A stretch of DNA of 64,000 nt from Streptacidiphilus sp. ASG 303 (GCF_020991365.1 NZ_JAJLRA010000015.1:62001-126000), one strand, 5' to 3'. Shown: positions 17,856 through 26,352, numbered from the stretch's first letter. Made by a program: numbers and translations. The notes: generated by a model not told the origin, from the sequence alone.

Positions 17856-17867
17856 GAGGAGCTCCTC
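17856..17867 (+). promoter_or_regulatory. Palindrome overlapping chaplin ribosome binding site
   Basis: GAGGAGCTCCTC is a perfect 12-bp palindrome whose left half is the Shine-Dalgarno sequence of the chaplin gene (ATG two bases after it). If it folds in mRNA or pairs between transcripts it would hide the binding site, giving a simple translational control. Confidence 0.45.
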
Positions 17868-17868
17868 G

Positions 17869-18252
17869 ATGAACAAGATCACCAAGGCTGCCGTCCTGGC
17901 CGCCGTCGCCGGCTGCCTGACCGCCACCGCTGCGGGCACCGCCAGCGCCTCCGGCGCCCAGGGTGCGGCCGTCGGCTCCCCCGGCGTCCTGTCGGGCAAC
18001 CTGGTCCAGATCCCGATCGACGTCCCGATCAACGTCTGCGGCCTGGGCGTCAACGTCCTCGCGGCGCTCAACCCGGTCGGCGGCAACACCTGCATCAACG
18101 CCGAGGGCGGCTTCGGCCGCGGCTACGGCCGTGAGGGCTTCGGCCGCGGCTACGGCCACGGCTTCGGCGGCGAGTACGGCGAGCGCGGCCGCGGCGGCCA
18201 CGAGGGCGGCGAGCGCGGCCACGGCGGCCACGAGGGCGGCAAGGACTGGTAG
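17869..18252 (+). CDS. Chaplin with Gly/His-rich C-terminal tail
   Basis: A 127-residue secreted protein. Residues 1-28 form a Sec signal peptide (Ala-rich, ending ASA). Residues about 33-76 form one chaplin domain, with GVLSGNLVQIPIDVPINVCG and GNTC supplying the two conserved cysteines that form a disulphide. Chaplins assemble into amyloid-like films that let aerial hyphae breach the surface. Short chaplins normally end here and long ones end in a sortase signal. This protein instead has a 45-residue tail rich in Gly, His, Arg and Glu with GYG and GGHEGG repeats and no LAxTG. It is a single gene, with a strong terminator after it. Confidence 0.88.
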   Translation: MNKITKAAVLAAVAGCLTATAAGTASASGAQGAAVGSPGVLSGNLVQIPIDVPINVCGLGVNVLAALNPVGGNTCINAEGGFGRGYGREGFGRGYGHGFGGEYGERGRGGHEGGERGHGGHEGGKDW

Positions 18253-18595
18253 GTCCTCCGTCCCTCACGCACCACCACCCCCACCCCCCGGCCCGGCGCG
18301 CTGTCGGCGCGGCAGCACGGTTCGCCGGTGGGTACGGCTCCCGTCCGAGCACCTGCTCGGGCGGGAGCCGCCTTTTCGCCGTCTTTTCGCCGCCTCTGCG
18401 CCGCGCCTTCGCGGATCCCGCCACGGGCCTCTCCGCAGGCCCGTTCCCGGTCCCGGCGGCCCGGCGGGGTTTCGGCCGGCTCCCTGTGGACACGCGACCC
18501 TCGGACAGCGCGGCGGCGGCCCGCACGCGCTGCGACGGATCCGACGCGCTGCGGCGGGCCGCCCGGCGACCGTTCGACGACGGAAGGCCGGTCCC
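18253..18595. other. Intergenic region with terminator
   Basis: A 343-bp gap between the chaplin and DUF2267 genes. It contains the strong chaplin terminator (18335-18376) and presumably the promoter of the DUF2267/archease/rtcB group. No coding frame is supported. Confidence 0.6.
18335..18376 (+). terminator. Strong intrinsic terminator after chaplin
   Basis: CGGCTCCCG (18335-18343) pairs with CGGGAGCCG (18362-18370), and an inner CCGAG/CTCGG stem closes the loop. A TTTT tract follows at 18373-18376. This is the most classical Rho-independent terminator in the window. Confidence 0.85.
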
Positions 18596-19033
18596 ATGCA
18601 CCACGACGAGTTCATCGGCCAGGTCCGGGCGCGCGGCGCGCTGCCGGACCGCGCGGCGGCGGAGCGCGCGGCCCGCGCCACCCTGGAGACCCTCGGGGAA
18701 CGGGTGCCCGTCGGCCTCGCCGAGCACATGGCCGCCCAGCTGCCGCCCTCCCTCGGGCAGTACCTGCTGCGCGCCGCCGTCGGACACGGCGCCTCGCGGG
18801 ACGAGCGGCGGCGGGGCGAGCGGTTCGACCTGACGACCTTCGCCGGGCGCATCGCCTGGCGGTCCGGCACCGACGAGGAGGTGGCCCTCCGCGAGGCGGG
18901 CGCCGTCCTCGACGTCCTCGACGCCTCCCTCTCGCCCGAGCTGATGCGGAAGCTCGGCCACGTCCTCCCGCACGACATCCGCGAACTGCTGCCCGAGGCA
19001 CGGACGCAGGACGCGCCGTGGTCCACGGCCTGA
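18596..19033 (+). CDS. DUF2267 family protein
   Basis: A 145-residue, mainly helical cytosolic protein. DUF2267 features are clear: the start [17 protein letters not shown], the [23 protein letters not shown] block, and the end [22 protein letters not shown]. The family is widespread, often near stress genes, with no defined biochemical role. Its 3' end overlaps the start of the archease frame by 16 nt, suggesting translational coupling with the archease-rtcB pair downstream. Confidence 0.85.
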   Translation: MHHDEFIGQVRARGALPDRAAAERAARATLETLGERVPVGLAEHMAAQLPPSLGQYLLRAAVGHGASRDERRRGERFDLTTFAGRIAWRSGTDEEVALREAGAVLDVLDASLSPELMRKLGHVLPHDIRELLPEARTQDAPWSTA

Positions 19034-19521
19034 CCCCGCCCGCCGGACCTCCGGCCCCTGGGCCTCCCCCCGGCTCCCCGTCGCCCGGGCCTCCCGCCGG
19101 GCGGCGCCGGCCGGCCGGGCACCGGACCGTGCCGCACACCGCCGACCTGCGCGTCGAGGCGTGGGCACCCGACCGCGAGGGCTGCCTCGCCGAGGCCGTC
19201 GCCGGACTCGTCGACGCCTTCGCCGACCGCGCGGCGGCCCGGCCGCACCGCACCGCCTCCCTCCGCCTCCCTCCGGCCCCCGACGAGGACCTGCTGGTGG
19301 CCCTGCTGGAGGAGGTGGTCTACCGCCTCGACGTGGCGGGCGAACTGCCGGTCGCGGTGGAGGCCGCCCCCGTCCCCGGCGGCGGGCTGGACGTGCGGCT
19401 GGCCATGGCCGGCACCGGGGAGGTCGAGGCCGTCGGCGCCCTGCCCAAGGCGGTGTCGCTGCACGGGCTGCGGATGGGCGCGGGGGACGGCTGGTCCTGC
19501 TCCTTCACGGTGGACGTCTGA
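19018..19521 (+). CDS. Archease (RtcB ligase activator)
   Basis: Archease promotes guanylylation and multiple turnover of the RNA ligase RtcB, whose gene follows. The protein has the family start [17 protein letters not shown] with the conserved HTAD, the FADR and [14 protein letters not shown] blocks, and the C-terminal end [10 protein letters not shown]...SFTVDV, whose last aspartate is in the metal-site position. GTG at 19018 gives 167 residues with a Pro-rich leader; GTG at 19129 gives 130 residues, nearer the usual family length, but would cut off part of the conserved start. The 5' end overlaps the DUF2267 gene. Confidence 0.82.
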   Translation: MVHGLTPPAGPPAPGPPPGSPSPGPPAGRRRPAGHRTVPHTADLRVEAWAPDREGCLAEAVAGLVDAFADRAAARPHRTASLRLPPAPDEDLLVALLEEVVYRLDVAGELPVAVEAAPVPGGGLDVRLAMAGTGEVEAVGALPKAVSLHGLRMGAGDGWSCSFTVDV

Positions 19522-19637
19522 CCGCCGCCGGATCCCGCCGCCCCCCGCCGGGCCCTGCCGCGCCCGCCGACCCCCGCCCCGGGTCCCGGCCGGACCCGCC
19601 GTTTCGGGCCCGCCCCCGCGGGTACCCCGGGACCGCC

Positions 19638-21050
19638 ATGGACCTCACCCAGACCGGCCCCTACGAGTTCCGGGTCGAGCAGCGCGGCGGGATGCGCGTC
19701 CCGGGCGTGGTGTTCGCCTCTCGGGACCTCCTCCGCGACGCCGGGCAGTCGCTGGAGCAGGTCCGCAACGTCGCCACCCTGCCGGGGATCGTCGAGGCCT
19801 CGTACGCCATGCCCGACGTGCACTGGGGGTACGGCTTCCCCATCGGCGGCGTCGCCGCCACCGACCCCGCCCGCGGCGGCGTGGTCTCCCCGGGCGGTGT
19901 CGGCTTCGACATCTCCTGCGGCGTCCGGCTGCTCGCCGCCGACACCACCGCCCGTGAGCTGGCGCCCGTCCTCGGCAGCCTGATGGACGCCCTCGACCCG
20001 GCCGTCCCGCGCGGCATGACCCGCGGCGCGGTCTGGACCCCGCCGGACCGCGGCGAGCTGCTGCGCCTGCTCACCGGCGGCGCCCGCCGCGCCCTGGAGC
20101 GCACCCACGGCGAACCGGGCGACCTGGAGCGCTGCGAGGACGGCGGCGCGGTCGGCGGCGCCGACCCCGCCCAGGTCAGCGACCGGGCCCTGGAGCGCGG
20201 GATGCAGCAGGTCGGCAGCCTCGGCTCCGGCAACCACTTCCTGGAGGTGCAGCGCGTCGCCGAGCTGTACGACGAGGCGACCGCCGCCGTCTTCGGCCTC
20301 GGTCCCGACCAGGTCTGCGTGATGATCCACTGCGGGTCGCGGGGGCTGGGCCACCAGATCTGCGGCGACCACGTGCGGCGGATGGAGCAGGCCATGCCCC
20401 GGTACGGGATCCGGGTGCCGGACCGGCAGCTCGCCTGCGCCCCCGTGGAGTCGCCCGAGGGTCGCGCCTACCTCGGCGCGATGGCCGCCGCGGCCAACTA
20501 CGGCCGCGCCAACCGCCATATGCTCGCCGAGGCCGCCCGCCGGGTCTTCTCCGCCGTCGCGGACGCCCGGCTCTCCCTGGTCTACGACGTCTCGCACAAC
20601 CTCGCCAAGCTGGAGGAGCACGCCGTCGGCGGCGTCCCGACCCGGCTGTGCGTCCACCGCAAGGGCGCCACCCGCGCGCTGCCGCCCGGCCACCCCGACC
20701 TGCCGCCGGACCTGCGGCCGGTCGGGCAGCCCGTCCTCATCCCCGGCACCATGGGCACGGCCTCCCACGTCCTCACCGGGGTGGCGGGAAGCCGCGCCTT
20801 CCACTCCGCCTGCCACGGCGCCGGCCGGGTGCAGAGCCGCCACCAGGCCGCCCGCGGGGTCAGCGGCCGGGAGCTGCGCGACCGGATGGAGGCGGCGGGC
20901 ATCGCCGTGCGGCCCTCCTCCTGGCGCGGACTGGCCGAGGAGCACCCGGGGGCGTACAAGGACGTCGACGCCGTGGTGGCGGCGGCCGCCGGCGCCGGGC
21001 TGTGCCGCCCGGTCGCCCGGCTCGTCCCGCTCGGCGTCGTCAAGGGCTGA
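19638..21050 (+). CDS. rtcB: RNA-splicing ligase RtcB
   Basis: A 470-residue enzyme joining RNA 2',3'-cyclic phosphate (or 3'-phosphate) ends to 5'-OH ends with GTP and Mn2+. Conserved blocks: [17 protein letters not shown] near residue 56, [14 protein letters not shown] with the metal cysteine near residue 97, [10 protein letters not shown] near residue 197, [10 protein letters not shown] near residue 234, and the SACHGAGR histidine near residue 396 that carries the GMP adduct. Length is typical. The archease gene lies 116 bp upstream on the same strand, an expected functional pair used in RNA repair or tRNA healing. Confidence 0.95.
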   Translation: MDLTQTGPYEFRVEQRGGMRVPGVVFASRDLLRDAGQSLEQVRNVATLPGIVEASYAMPDVHWGYGFPIGGVAATDPARGGVVSPGGVGFDISCGVRLLAADTTARELAPVLGSLMDALDPAVPRGMTRGAVWTPPDRGELLRLLTGGARRALERTHGEPGDLERCEDGGAVGGADPAQVSDRALERGMQQVGSLGSGNHFLEVQRVAELYDEATAAVFGLGPDQVCVMIHCGSRGLGHQICGDHVRRMEQAMPRYGIRVPDRQLACAPVESPEGRAYLGAMAAAANYGRANRHMLAEAARRVFSAVADARLSLVYDVSHNLAKLEEHAVGGVPTRLCVHRKGATRALPPGHPDLPPDLRPVGQPVLIPGTMGTASHVLTGVAGSRAFHSACHGAGRVQSRHQAARGVSGRELRDRMEAAGIAVRPSSWRGLAEEHPGAYKDVDAVVAAAAGAGLCRPVARLVPLGVVKG

Positions 21051-21131
21051 GCCCCGGACCCCGGCGGCCCGCCCCCGGCGCCGTGTCGCGGCGCCGCCCC
21101 TGCACCCGGCGCGGCGAGGCCGTCCGCCATC

Positions 21132-21226
21132 CTGCCCCCGGCGCCCGGACCTGCCCCCGGCGCCCGGACCCGCCCCCGGCGCCCGGACCCGCCCCCGGCG
21201 CCCGGACCCGCCCCCGGCGCCCGGCC
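21132..21226. repeat. 19-bp tandem repeat, 5 copies
   Basis: Five head-to-tail 19-bp units (the first CTGCCCCCGGCGCCCGGAC; copies 3-5 differ by one base) fill the gap between rtcB and the SRPBCC gene. The unit is not a multiple of three. Each unit holds a small CGGGCGCCGG-like dyad. Confidence 0.85.
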
Positions 21227-21309
21227 CGCGCACCCCGGCCCCGCCCCGGCGCCCCGCCGCCCGGCGCGGCCCCGCCCCCGGCGCGGCCCGCCGGGCCTAT
21301 GCTCGCGCC

Positions 21310-21744
21310 GTGGCCCCCTTCCGCATCGAACGCCTCACCGCCCTGCCGCCCGACGAGGCCTGGCGCCGCCTCACCGACTGGGAGCGGCACGCCGCCCACG
21401 TGCCCATGACCCGGATCACCGTCACCACCCCGCCGCCCAACCGGGCCGGCACCGCCTTCACCGCCCGCACCGCCGTGGGCGGCGTAGGGTTCGACGACCC
21501 GATGGAGGTCGTCGCCTGGGAGCCGCCCGCCGCCGGCCGGCCCGGCCGCTGCCGCCTGGAGAAGCGCGGCCGCACGGTCACCGGCTGGGCCGAGATCGAG
21601 GTGGCACCGCACGGCGCCGGCTCCCGGGTCGTGTGGACCGAGGAGGCCCGCGTCCGCGGCGTGCCCGCCCTCTTCGACGCGCCGTCCCGCTGGGCGGGCC
21701 GCCTCCTCTTCGGCCGCGCCGTCGACGGCCTCCTGCGCGGCTAG
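21310..21744 (+). CDS. SRPBCC family protein
   Basis: A 144-residue cytosolic protein with the helix-grip (START/Bet v1-like) pattern: RIERLTALPPDEAWRRLTDW at the start, a beta-rich middle with MEVVAWEPP and GRCRLEKRGRTVTGWAEIEV, then a long C-terminal helix (SRWAGRLLFGRAVDGLLR). Such proteins bind hydrophobic ligands in a deep pocket; the ligand here cannot be inferred. Start: GTG at 21310, with no strong ribosome binding site. It is followed about 100 bp later by a DUF6891 gene on the same strand. Confidence 0.82.
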   Translation: MAPFRIERLTALPPDEAWRRLTDWERHAAHVPMTRITVTTPPPNRAGTAFTARTAVGGVGFDDPMEVVAWEPPAAGRPGRCRLEKRGRTVTGWAEIEVAPHGAGSRVVWTEEARVRGVPALFDAPSRWAGRLLFGRAVDGLLRG

Positions 21745-21847
21745 CCGGGCTCTCCGCCGGCCGGCCGCCGGGCCGCACCGCCGGAGTCCCGCCGGAGTCC
21801 CCGGCAGGGGCCGGCGGCCCCCGGGGCCGTCGGCGGCCCGTGCCAGA

Positions 21848-22711
21848 ATGCGCGCCATGCTCGAGATCACCGTGCGCACGGAGGACGGACGGCGGCACGT
21901 CCGGCCGACCGCGCAGGAACTCGCCGGCCTGGTCCGCCGGATCGGCGGCGCGGGCGACCGGTTCCTGGTCGTCCAGCCGGTCCCCGACCTCCCCGACGTC
22001 TTCGTCCAGGTGTGGCACGAGGCCGGGGGCGGCTACACCCTGGAGCACCGCGCCGGGGCGCCCGACCGCCACGTCGCCGCGACGCTCGACGGGCCAGAGC
22101 CGGTGGCCGCCGCGATGACCGCCTGGGCCCGCCGCGATGACGGCTGGGACGCCGGACCGGACTGGTCCCCGCTCGACCTGGGGCCCGTCCCGCCGCCCCC
22201 GCCGCCGCTCGACCTCGACGACGACGACCGCAGGCGGCTCGAGGAGCACGTCCGCGCCGTGCTCGTCGGCGGCTACGCCACGCGGGCGCAGCTGGCGGAG
22301 GCGGCCGAGGACCACCTCGTCTCCGGCGACCGCCGCCCGGTCTCCCGCGAACAGGCGCAGCACCTGGCCGACCGGATGTGGCTGGAGCGCGTCGAGGAGC
22401 AGGCGGCCTGGGAGGGCGAGACGGACCCGGAGCGGCTCACCCGGGCCTTCGCGGCGCTGGAGGAGGCGGGCATCACGGCACGGGAGCACTTCACCTGCTG
22501 CCGCACCTGCGGCGGCGCGGAGATCGGTGCCGCCGGCGCGCCGGACGCCCGCGGCTTCGTCTCCTTCCACTCCCAGTGCACCAGGGGTGCTGCGGCGGGG
22601 CACGGGCTGACGCTGCTGTACGGCGGGTTCGACGGATCCCGGGAGACGACGGCGGCCGTCGGCCGGGAGGTCGCCGAGGCCTTCGGGGCGGTCGGCCTGC
22701 CGGTCGAGTAG
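21848..22711 (+). CDS. DUF6891 family protein
   Basis: A 287-residue cytosolic protein. The N-terminal 110 residues are a beta-rich domain (EITVRTEDGRRHVRPTAQEL; VFVQVWHEAGGGYTLEHRAG). A Pro/Asp-rich linker follows, then a helical C-terminal domain. That domain contains FTCCRTCGGAEIG near residue 215 and SFHSQCTRGAA near residue 240, a Cys cluster (CC-x2-C ... C) that could bind metal or be redox active. This C-terminal layout is the DUF6891 family pattern; function is unknown. An ATG at 21857 is an equally possible start, since neither has a clear ribosome binding site. Confidence 0.75.
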   Translation: MRAMLEITVRTEDGRRHVRPTAQELAGLVRRIGGAGDRFLVVQPVPDLPDVFVQVWHEAGGGYTLEHRAGAPDRHVAATLDGPEPVAAAMTAWARRDDGWDAGPDWSPLDLGPVPPPPPPLDLDDDDRRRLEEHVRAVLVGGYATRAQLAEAAEDHLVSGDRRPVSREQAQHLADRMWLERVEEQAAWEGETDPERLTRAFAALEEAGITAREHFTCCRTCGGAEIGAAGAPDARGFVSFHSQCTRGAAAGHGLTLLYGGFDGSRETTAAVGREVAEAFGAVGLPVE

Positions 22712-22895
22712 GACGGCGATCCCGGGCGTGCCCTCACGGTCACGCCGCTGGACTGGCGCAGGAGGCTCGTCGGGTAGGGCCCCGCCGCCCGGCCGGCGCG
22801 GCCCGTCGCGCGGCGGCCGGGCCGTCCCGCCCGCCGCCCGCGGACGCGCCACGCACACCTGCCGCACATTCGCGGGGGACACCCGGAAGGGCGTA

Positions 22896-22914
22896 CCGTT
22901 GCCCTTGGTAACGG
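22896..22914. promoter_or_regulatory. Inverted repeat before photosensor-like operon
   Basis: CCGTTGCC and GGTAACGG form an inverted repeat (8 bp, one G-T type mismatch) around a CTT centre. It lies 43 bp before the ATG of the mini-ORF that leads the phosphatase / B12 / STAS operon. The sequence is less G+C-rich than its surroundings. It may be an operator or part of a promoter. Confidence 0.4.
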
Positions 22915-22957
22915 ATCTGCGACCGGAGACGGACCGACGACAGGCGGAGGTGGAGAG

Positions 22958-23035
22958 ATGGGGAACAGCACGGCGGAGGCGGCGGCCCGCCCCTTCCTCG
23001 CGTCCCGCGCCACCGCCCCGGGTCGGCGCCGGTGA
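22958..23035 (+). CDS. 25-codon leader ORF coupled to phosphatase
   Basis: ATG at 22958 follows a strong GGAGG site; 25 codons end in a TGA that overlaps the GTG start of the phosphatase (GTGA). The peptide starts MGNSTAEAAARPFLASRA and is not recognised. As at 14752, the downstream phosphatase gene lacks its own good ribosome binding site, so coupling through re-initiation is likely. Confidence 0.45.
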   Translation: MGNSTAEAAARPFLASRATAPGRRR

Positions 23036-24714
23036 CGGAGCACACGGAGAGGACCGCCCAGCCGGCCCCCGGCGACCTCAGGGAGGCCGGAGGCCCCGCC
23101 CGCGGCGCCCGGCGCCCCGCCCCGGCGGCGCCCCCCGCCCCCGCTGCACCGCAGCAGGCCCCGGCGCACCCCGAGGAGGGCCTGCTGGACCTCGTGGACC
23201 AGGCCGTGGTCGTCTGCGACGCCGACGGCGTGGTCCTGCGCACCAACGCCCCCGCCGGGCGGCTCTTCCCCCGCCTGCGGGTGGGGGAGGTGCTCGGCGC
23301 CCCCGCCGCCGGCCCCCTCGCGGCAGCTGCGGGCGACGGCTCCGACGCCTTCGACGCCGACTTCCTCGGCCGGCGGCTCAGCGGCCGCCGCACCGCCTGG
23401 GACGGCCGCACCGTGTGGCTGGTCCGCGACGACAGCGCCGTCCGCGAGCGGGAGGACGCCCTGCTGGCCGAGCGGTCCCGGTCGGCCTTCCTCGCCCAGG
23501 CCGGCAAGCAGCTCGGCGCCTCCCTCCACCACGGCCGCACCGTCCGCACCCTGGTCCGCACGGCCGTCCCCGTGCTCGCCGACAGCGCCGTCGTGGTGCT
23601 GCCGCTGCGCGGCAACCGCACCACCTGGCACCGCTTCGGCCCGCACACCCCCGAGCCCGTCGCCGGGCGGATCGCGGCCGCCGTGCTGGAGGGCGTGCCG
23701 CGGGTCGCCGACGCCCTGTCCGGCCTGGAGCCCGAGCCCACCGCCTGCCCCTGGCAGGAGCTGGAGGACCTCGGCGTCGTCCCGCAGCAGCTCGGCGAGG
23801 GCGGCGAGGCGCTCGTCATCCCGCTGCCGGGCAACGGCGTCCCCGCCGGCGCCCTCGTCCTGGCCCGCGGCCCGGACCGCGAGGGGTTCACCGCGGTCGA
23901 CACCGAGCTGGTGCGCCAGTTCGCCTCCCGCGCCGGCATCGCGCTGGCCGCGTCCGCCTTCTACACGCAGCAGTCCCACACCGCCTCCGTGCTGCAGTCG
24001 GGCCTGGAGCCCGCCGCGCTGCCCGCCGCCGACGGCGTGCGGCTGGGCGCCGCCTACCGCCCGGCGCGCGAGGCCCTGCGGATCGGCGGCGACTTCTACC
24101 AGGTCGACCCCCGCCCCGGCGGCGGCCTGGACTTCTTCTTCGGCGACGTCTGCGGCAAGGGTGTGGAGGCGGCGGTCCTCACCGGCCGGGTGCGGCAGAG
24201 CCTGCGCACCCTGGCCCTGGTGGAGATCCGGCCGGTCCGCGTCCTGCACCTGCTCAACCAGGCGCTGCTGGACGCGGGGGAGGCCCGCTTCACCACCCTG
24301 GTGACCGGCTCCGCCCGCTCCGCCGCCGACGGCGGCCTCGACGTGGTCCTGGCCGGCGGCGGCCACCTGCCGCCGCTGGTGCTGCGCGACGACGGCCGGG
24401 TCGAGCCGGTGCAGATCGGCGGCACGCTGGTCGGCGCCCTGCCCGACCCGATCTTCGACCAGGCCGAGATCCACCTCGCCCCCGGGGAGCTGGTGCTGCT
24501 GTACAGCGACGGCGTCACCGAGGCCCGAGGCGGCCCGGCCGGGTACGAGATGTACGGGGAACGGCGGCTGGTCCGGGACCTCGGCACCTGCCGGGGCATG
24601 CCCGCCGGCGCCGTCGCCCAGCGCGTCGAGCTCCTCGCCACCGAGTGGCTCGGCGGCCGCCCCCACGACGACATCGCCGTTCTCGTCCTCCAGGCGCCCG
24701 CCCGCACCGACTGA
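23032..24714 (+). CDS. PAS/GAF SpoIIE-type phosphatase (RsbU-like)
   Basis: A 560-residue cytosolic protein. Residues 1-48 are an Ala/Pro linker. A PAS-like domain follows at about 50-105 (LLDLVDQAVVVCDADGVVLR), then a GAF domain at about 150-310. The SpoIIE/PP2C phosphatase domain is at about 330-555, with RIGGDFYQ, GDVCGKGVEAA, LYSDGVTEARGG and HDDIAVLVL. It should dephosphorylate a STAS anti-sigma antagonist; a STAS gene is the third member of this operon. The B12-binding protein gene follows 22 bp downstream. The GAF/PAS inputs imply a second signal besides B12. Confidence 0.87.
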   Translation: MTEHTERTAQPAPGDLREAGGPARGARRPAPAAPPAPAAPQQAPAHPEEGLLDLVDQAVVVCDADGVVLRTNAPAGRLFPRLRVGEVLGAPAAGPLAAAAGDGSDAFDADFLGRRLSGRRTAWDGRTVWLVRDDSAVREREDALLAERSRSAFLAQAGKQLGASLHHGRTVRTLVRTAVPVLADSAVVVLPLRGNRTTWHRFGPHTPEPVAGRIAAAVLEGVPRVADALSGLEPEPTACPWQELEDLGVVPQQLGEGGEALVIPLPGNGVPAGALVLARGPDREGFTAVDTELVRQFASRAGIALAASAFYTQQSHTASVLQSGLEPAALPAADGVRLGAAYRPAREALRIGGDFYQVDPRPGGGLDFFFGDVCGKGVEAAVLTGRVRQSLRTLALVEIRPVRVLHLLNQALLDAGEARFTTLVTGSARSAADGGLDVVLAGGGHLPPLVLRDDGRVEPVQIGGTLVGALPDPIFDQAEIHLAPGELVLLYSDGVTEARGGPAGYEMYGERRLVRDLGTCRGMPAGAVAQRVELLATEWLGGRPHDDIAVLVLQAPARTD

Positions 24715-24736
24715 CCCCTCAGCCAGGAGCACCCGA

Positions 24737-25795
24737 GTGACCACCGCCACCCGACCCGCCCTCGACCCCGACGTCCGGTCCGCCTACGACGCGCACCTCG
24801 CCCGCGCCGACGAGGACGCAGCCGCCGCCCTCGTGCTCGGCCTGCTCGACGCCGGCTGGGCCCCGGAGCGGATCCTGCTGGACCTGGTCGCACCCGCCCA
24901 GGTCGCGGTGGGGGAGCGGTGGGCCTCCGCCGAGTGGAGCGTCGCCCAGGAGCACGCCGCGACCCACGTCAGCGAGCAGACCGTCGCCGCGCTCGCCGCC
25001 GCCACCCGCCGCCCCGCCGAGGAGGGCGCCGGGAGCATCGTGGTGGCCTGCGTCGACGGCGAGTGGCACGCCCTGCCCGCCCGCATCCTCGCCGAGGTGC
25101 TGCGGCTGCGCGGCTTCCGGGTCACCTTCCTCGGCGCCCACGTCCCCGCCCCCCACCTGGTCTCCTACCTGCACCAGCACGGCCCGGACCTGGCGGCCCT
25201 GTCCTGCATGCTCCCGGTGCGCCTGCCCCGCGCCCACCGCATGGTCGAGGCCGCCCGCCTCGCCGGGGTGCCGGTGCTCGCGGGCGGACCCGGCTTCGGG
25301 CCCGACGGGTCCTGGGCGGCCGCCCTCGGCGCGGACCTGTACGCGTCCGACGCCGCGGGCGCCGCCGACCTGCTGCAGCGTGCCTGGCCGCCGCCCTTCG
25401 ACGGCGCGGTCTCGCTGCCGCACCTCGCCGACGAGGAGTACGCACAGCTCGTCCGGCGCCGTCCCGAACTGCTGCGGCACCTCGTCGACACCCTGCACGA
25501 GCGGTTCCCCGCCATGCGCGACTACAGCGACCACCAGCACGAGGCCACTCTGGAGGACCTCGGCCACCTGCTGGACTTCCTCACGGCGGGCGTCTTCGTC
25601 GACGACCCCCGCGTCCTCACCGGCTTCCTCGACTTCAGCGCGCACATCCTCGCCTCCCGGCGGGTGCCCCCCGCCGGCCTCCACCTGGCCGTGGACGCGC
25701 TCACCGGCCCCCTGCACGACTTCCCGAGGACCCTTGCGCACCTCACCGCCGGGAAGGAGGGCCTGGAGGAGGCCGGACACGCCCACTCCCGCTGA
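24737..25795 (+). CDS. CarH-like B12-binding sensor without DNA-binding domain
   Basis: A 352-residue soluble protein. Residues about 10-92 are a four-helix cap carrying W62-x9-E72-H73, the W-x9-EH signature of adenosylcobalamin photoreceptors (CarH/LitR type). Residues about 97-215 form the Rossmann-like B12 domain, with E108-x-H110, where the histidine is the expected lower cobalt ligand; the usual following glycine is proline. The MerR-type DNA-binding domain of CarH is missing. Residues about 220-352 form an extra helical domain of unknown role. It lies between a phosphatase gene and a STAS gene, so it probably passes a light or B12 signal by protein contact. This is inferred, not shown. 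Confidence 0.8.
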   Translation: MTTATRPALDPDVRSAYDAHLARADEDAAAALVLGLLDAGWAPERILLDLVAPAQVAVGERWASAEWSVAQEHAATHVSEQTVAALAAATRRPAEEGAGSIVVACVDGEWHALPARILAEVLRLRGFRVTFLGAHVPAPHLVSYLHQHGPDLAALSCMLPVRLPRAHRMVEAARLAGVPVLAGGPGFGPDGSWAAALGADLYASDAAGAADLLQRAWPPPFDGAVSLPHLADEEYAQLVRRRPELLRHLVDTLHERFPAMRDYSDHQHEATLEDLGHLLDFLTAGVFVDDPRVLTGFLDFSAHILASRRVPPAGLHLAVDALTGPLHDFPRTLAHLTAGKEGLEEAGHAHSR

Positions 25796-25824
25796 CCCCC
25801 GAGCCCGAGGAAGGAGACGACCCG

Positions 25825-26226
25825 TTGCACGCCCCCGAACACCGGCCCGCACTCGACATCACCGAGGCGCGCCGCGACGACGGCACCGTCCACCTCGTCC
25901 TGGAGGGCGAGCTGGACTACGACACCTGCGAGGACCTCGACCACGCCCTCGGCCGGGCGCTCACCCCCGGCACGCACCGCCTCGTCGTCGACCTCGGCGG
26001 CGTCACCTTCATGGACTCCTCCGGCATCGTGTGCCTGCTGCGCGCCCGCCGTGCGGCCCCGGCGCCCGGCGGCCTCCGCGTCGTCAACGCCGCCCGCCAG
26101 CCGCTGGAGCGCCTCTCCATCGCGGGCGTCCTCGACCACCTCACCCGCACGGCCGAGGACGAGGACCCCGCCTCCGCCGCCGGATCCGCCTCGCTGGCGG
26201 ACTCCGCGCCGTCCGGCACCGGCTGA
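25825..26226 (+). CDS. STAS-domain anti-sigma factor antagonist
   Basis: About 133 residues; TTG start at 25825 with AAGGAG 9 nt upstream. A STAS domain of the RsbV/SpoIIAA type runs from about residue 8 to 110. HLVLEGELDYDTCEDL is the N-terminal strand-helix block, and FMDSSGIVCLLRARR holds the serine that the cognate anti-sigma kinase phosphorylates. When dephosphorylated by an RsbU-like phosphatase such proteins bind the anti-sigma factor and free sigma. It is the last gene of the phosphatase-B12 sensor operon. No anti-sigma kinase or sigma gene is in the window. Confidence 0.86.
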   Translation: MHAPEHRPALDITEARRDDGTVHLVLEGELDYDTCEDLDHALGRALTPGTHRLVVDLGGVTFMDSSGIVCLLRARRAAPAPGGLRVVNAARQPLERLSIAGVLDHLTRTAEDEDPASAAGSASLADSAPSGTG

Positions 26227-26342
26227 TCCGGCGTCCGCCCGGCACCCGTCCCGCAGCCCCCGCCCTGCGGTCCCCGCGCCGAGGAGCCGGACTGCTGCGG
26301 CGGGTCCCGCGGTCCGGGGGGCGCTCCCGCGATACGGTCCGA

Positions 26343-26352
26343 ACGGTACCGT
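26343..26352. promoter_or_regulatory. ACGGTACCGT palindrome before crtI
   Basis: A perfect 10-bp palindrome 79 bp upstream of the crtI start, preceded by a half-copy (ACGGT at 26334-26338). The same core, CGGTACCG, lies upstream of the opposite carotenoid operon at 33296-33305. A shared operator is possible but the core also occurs inside genes. Confidence 0.3.
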
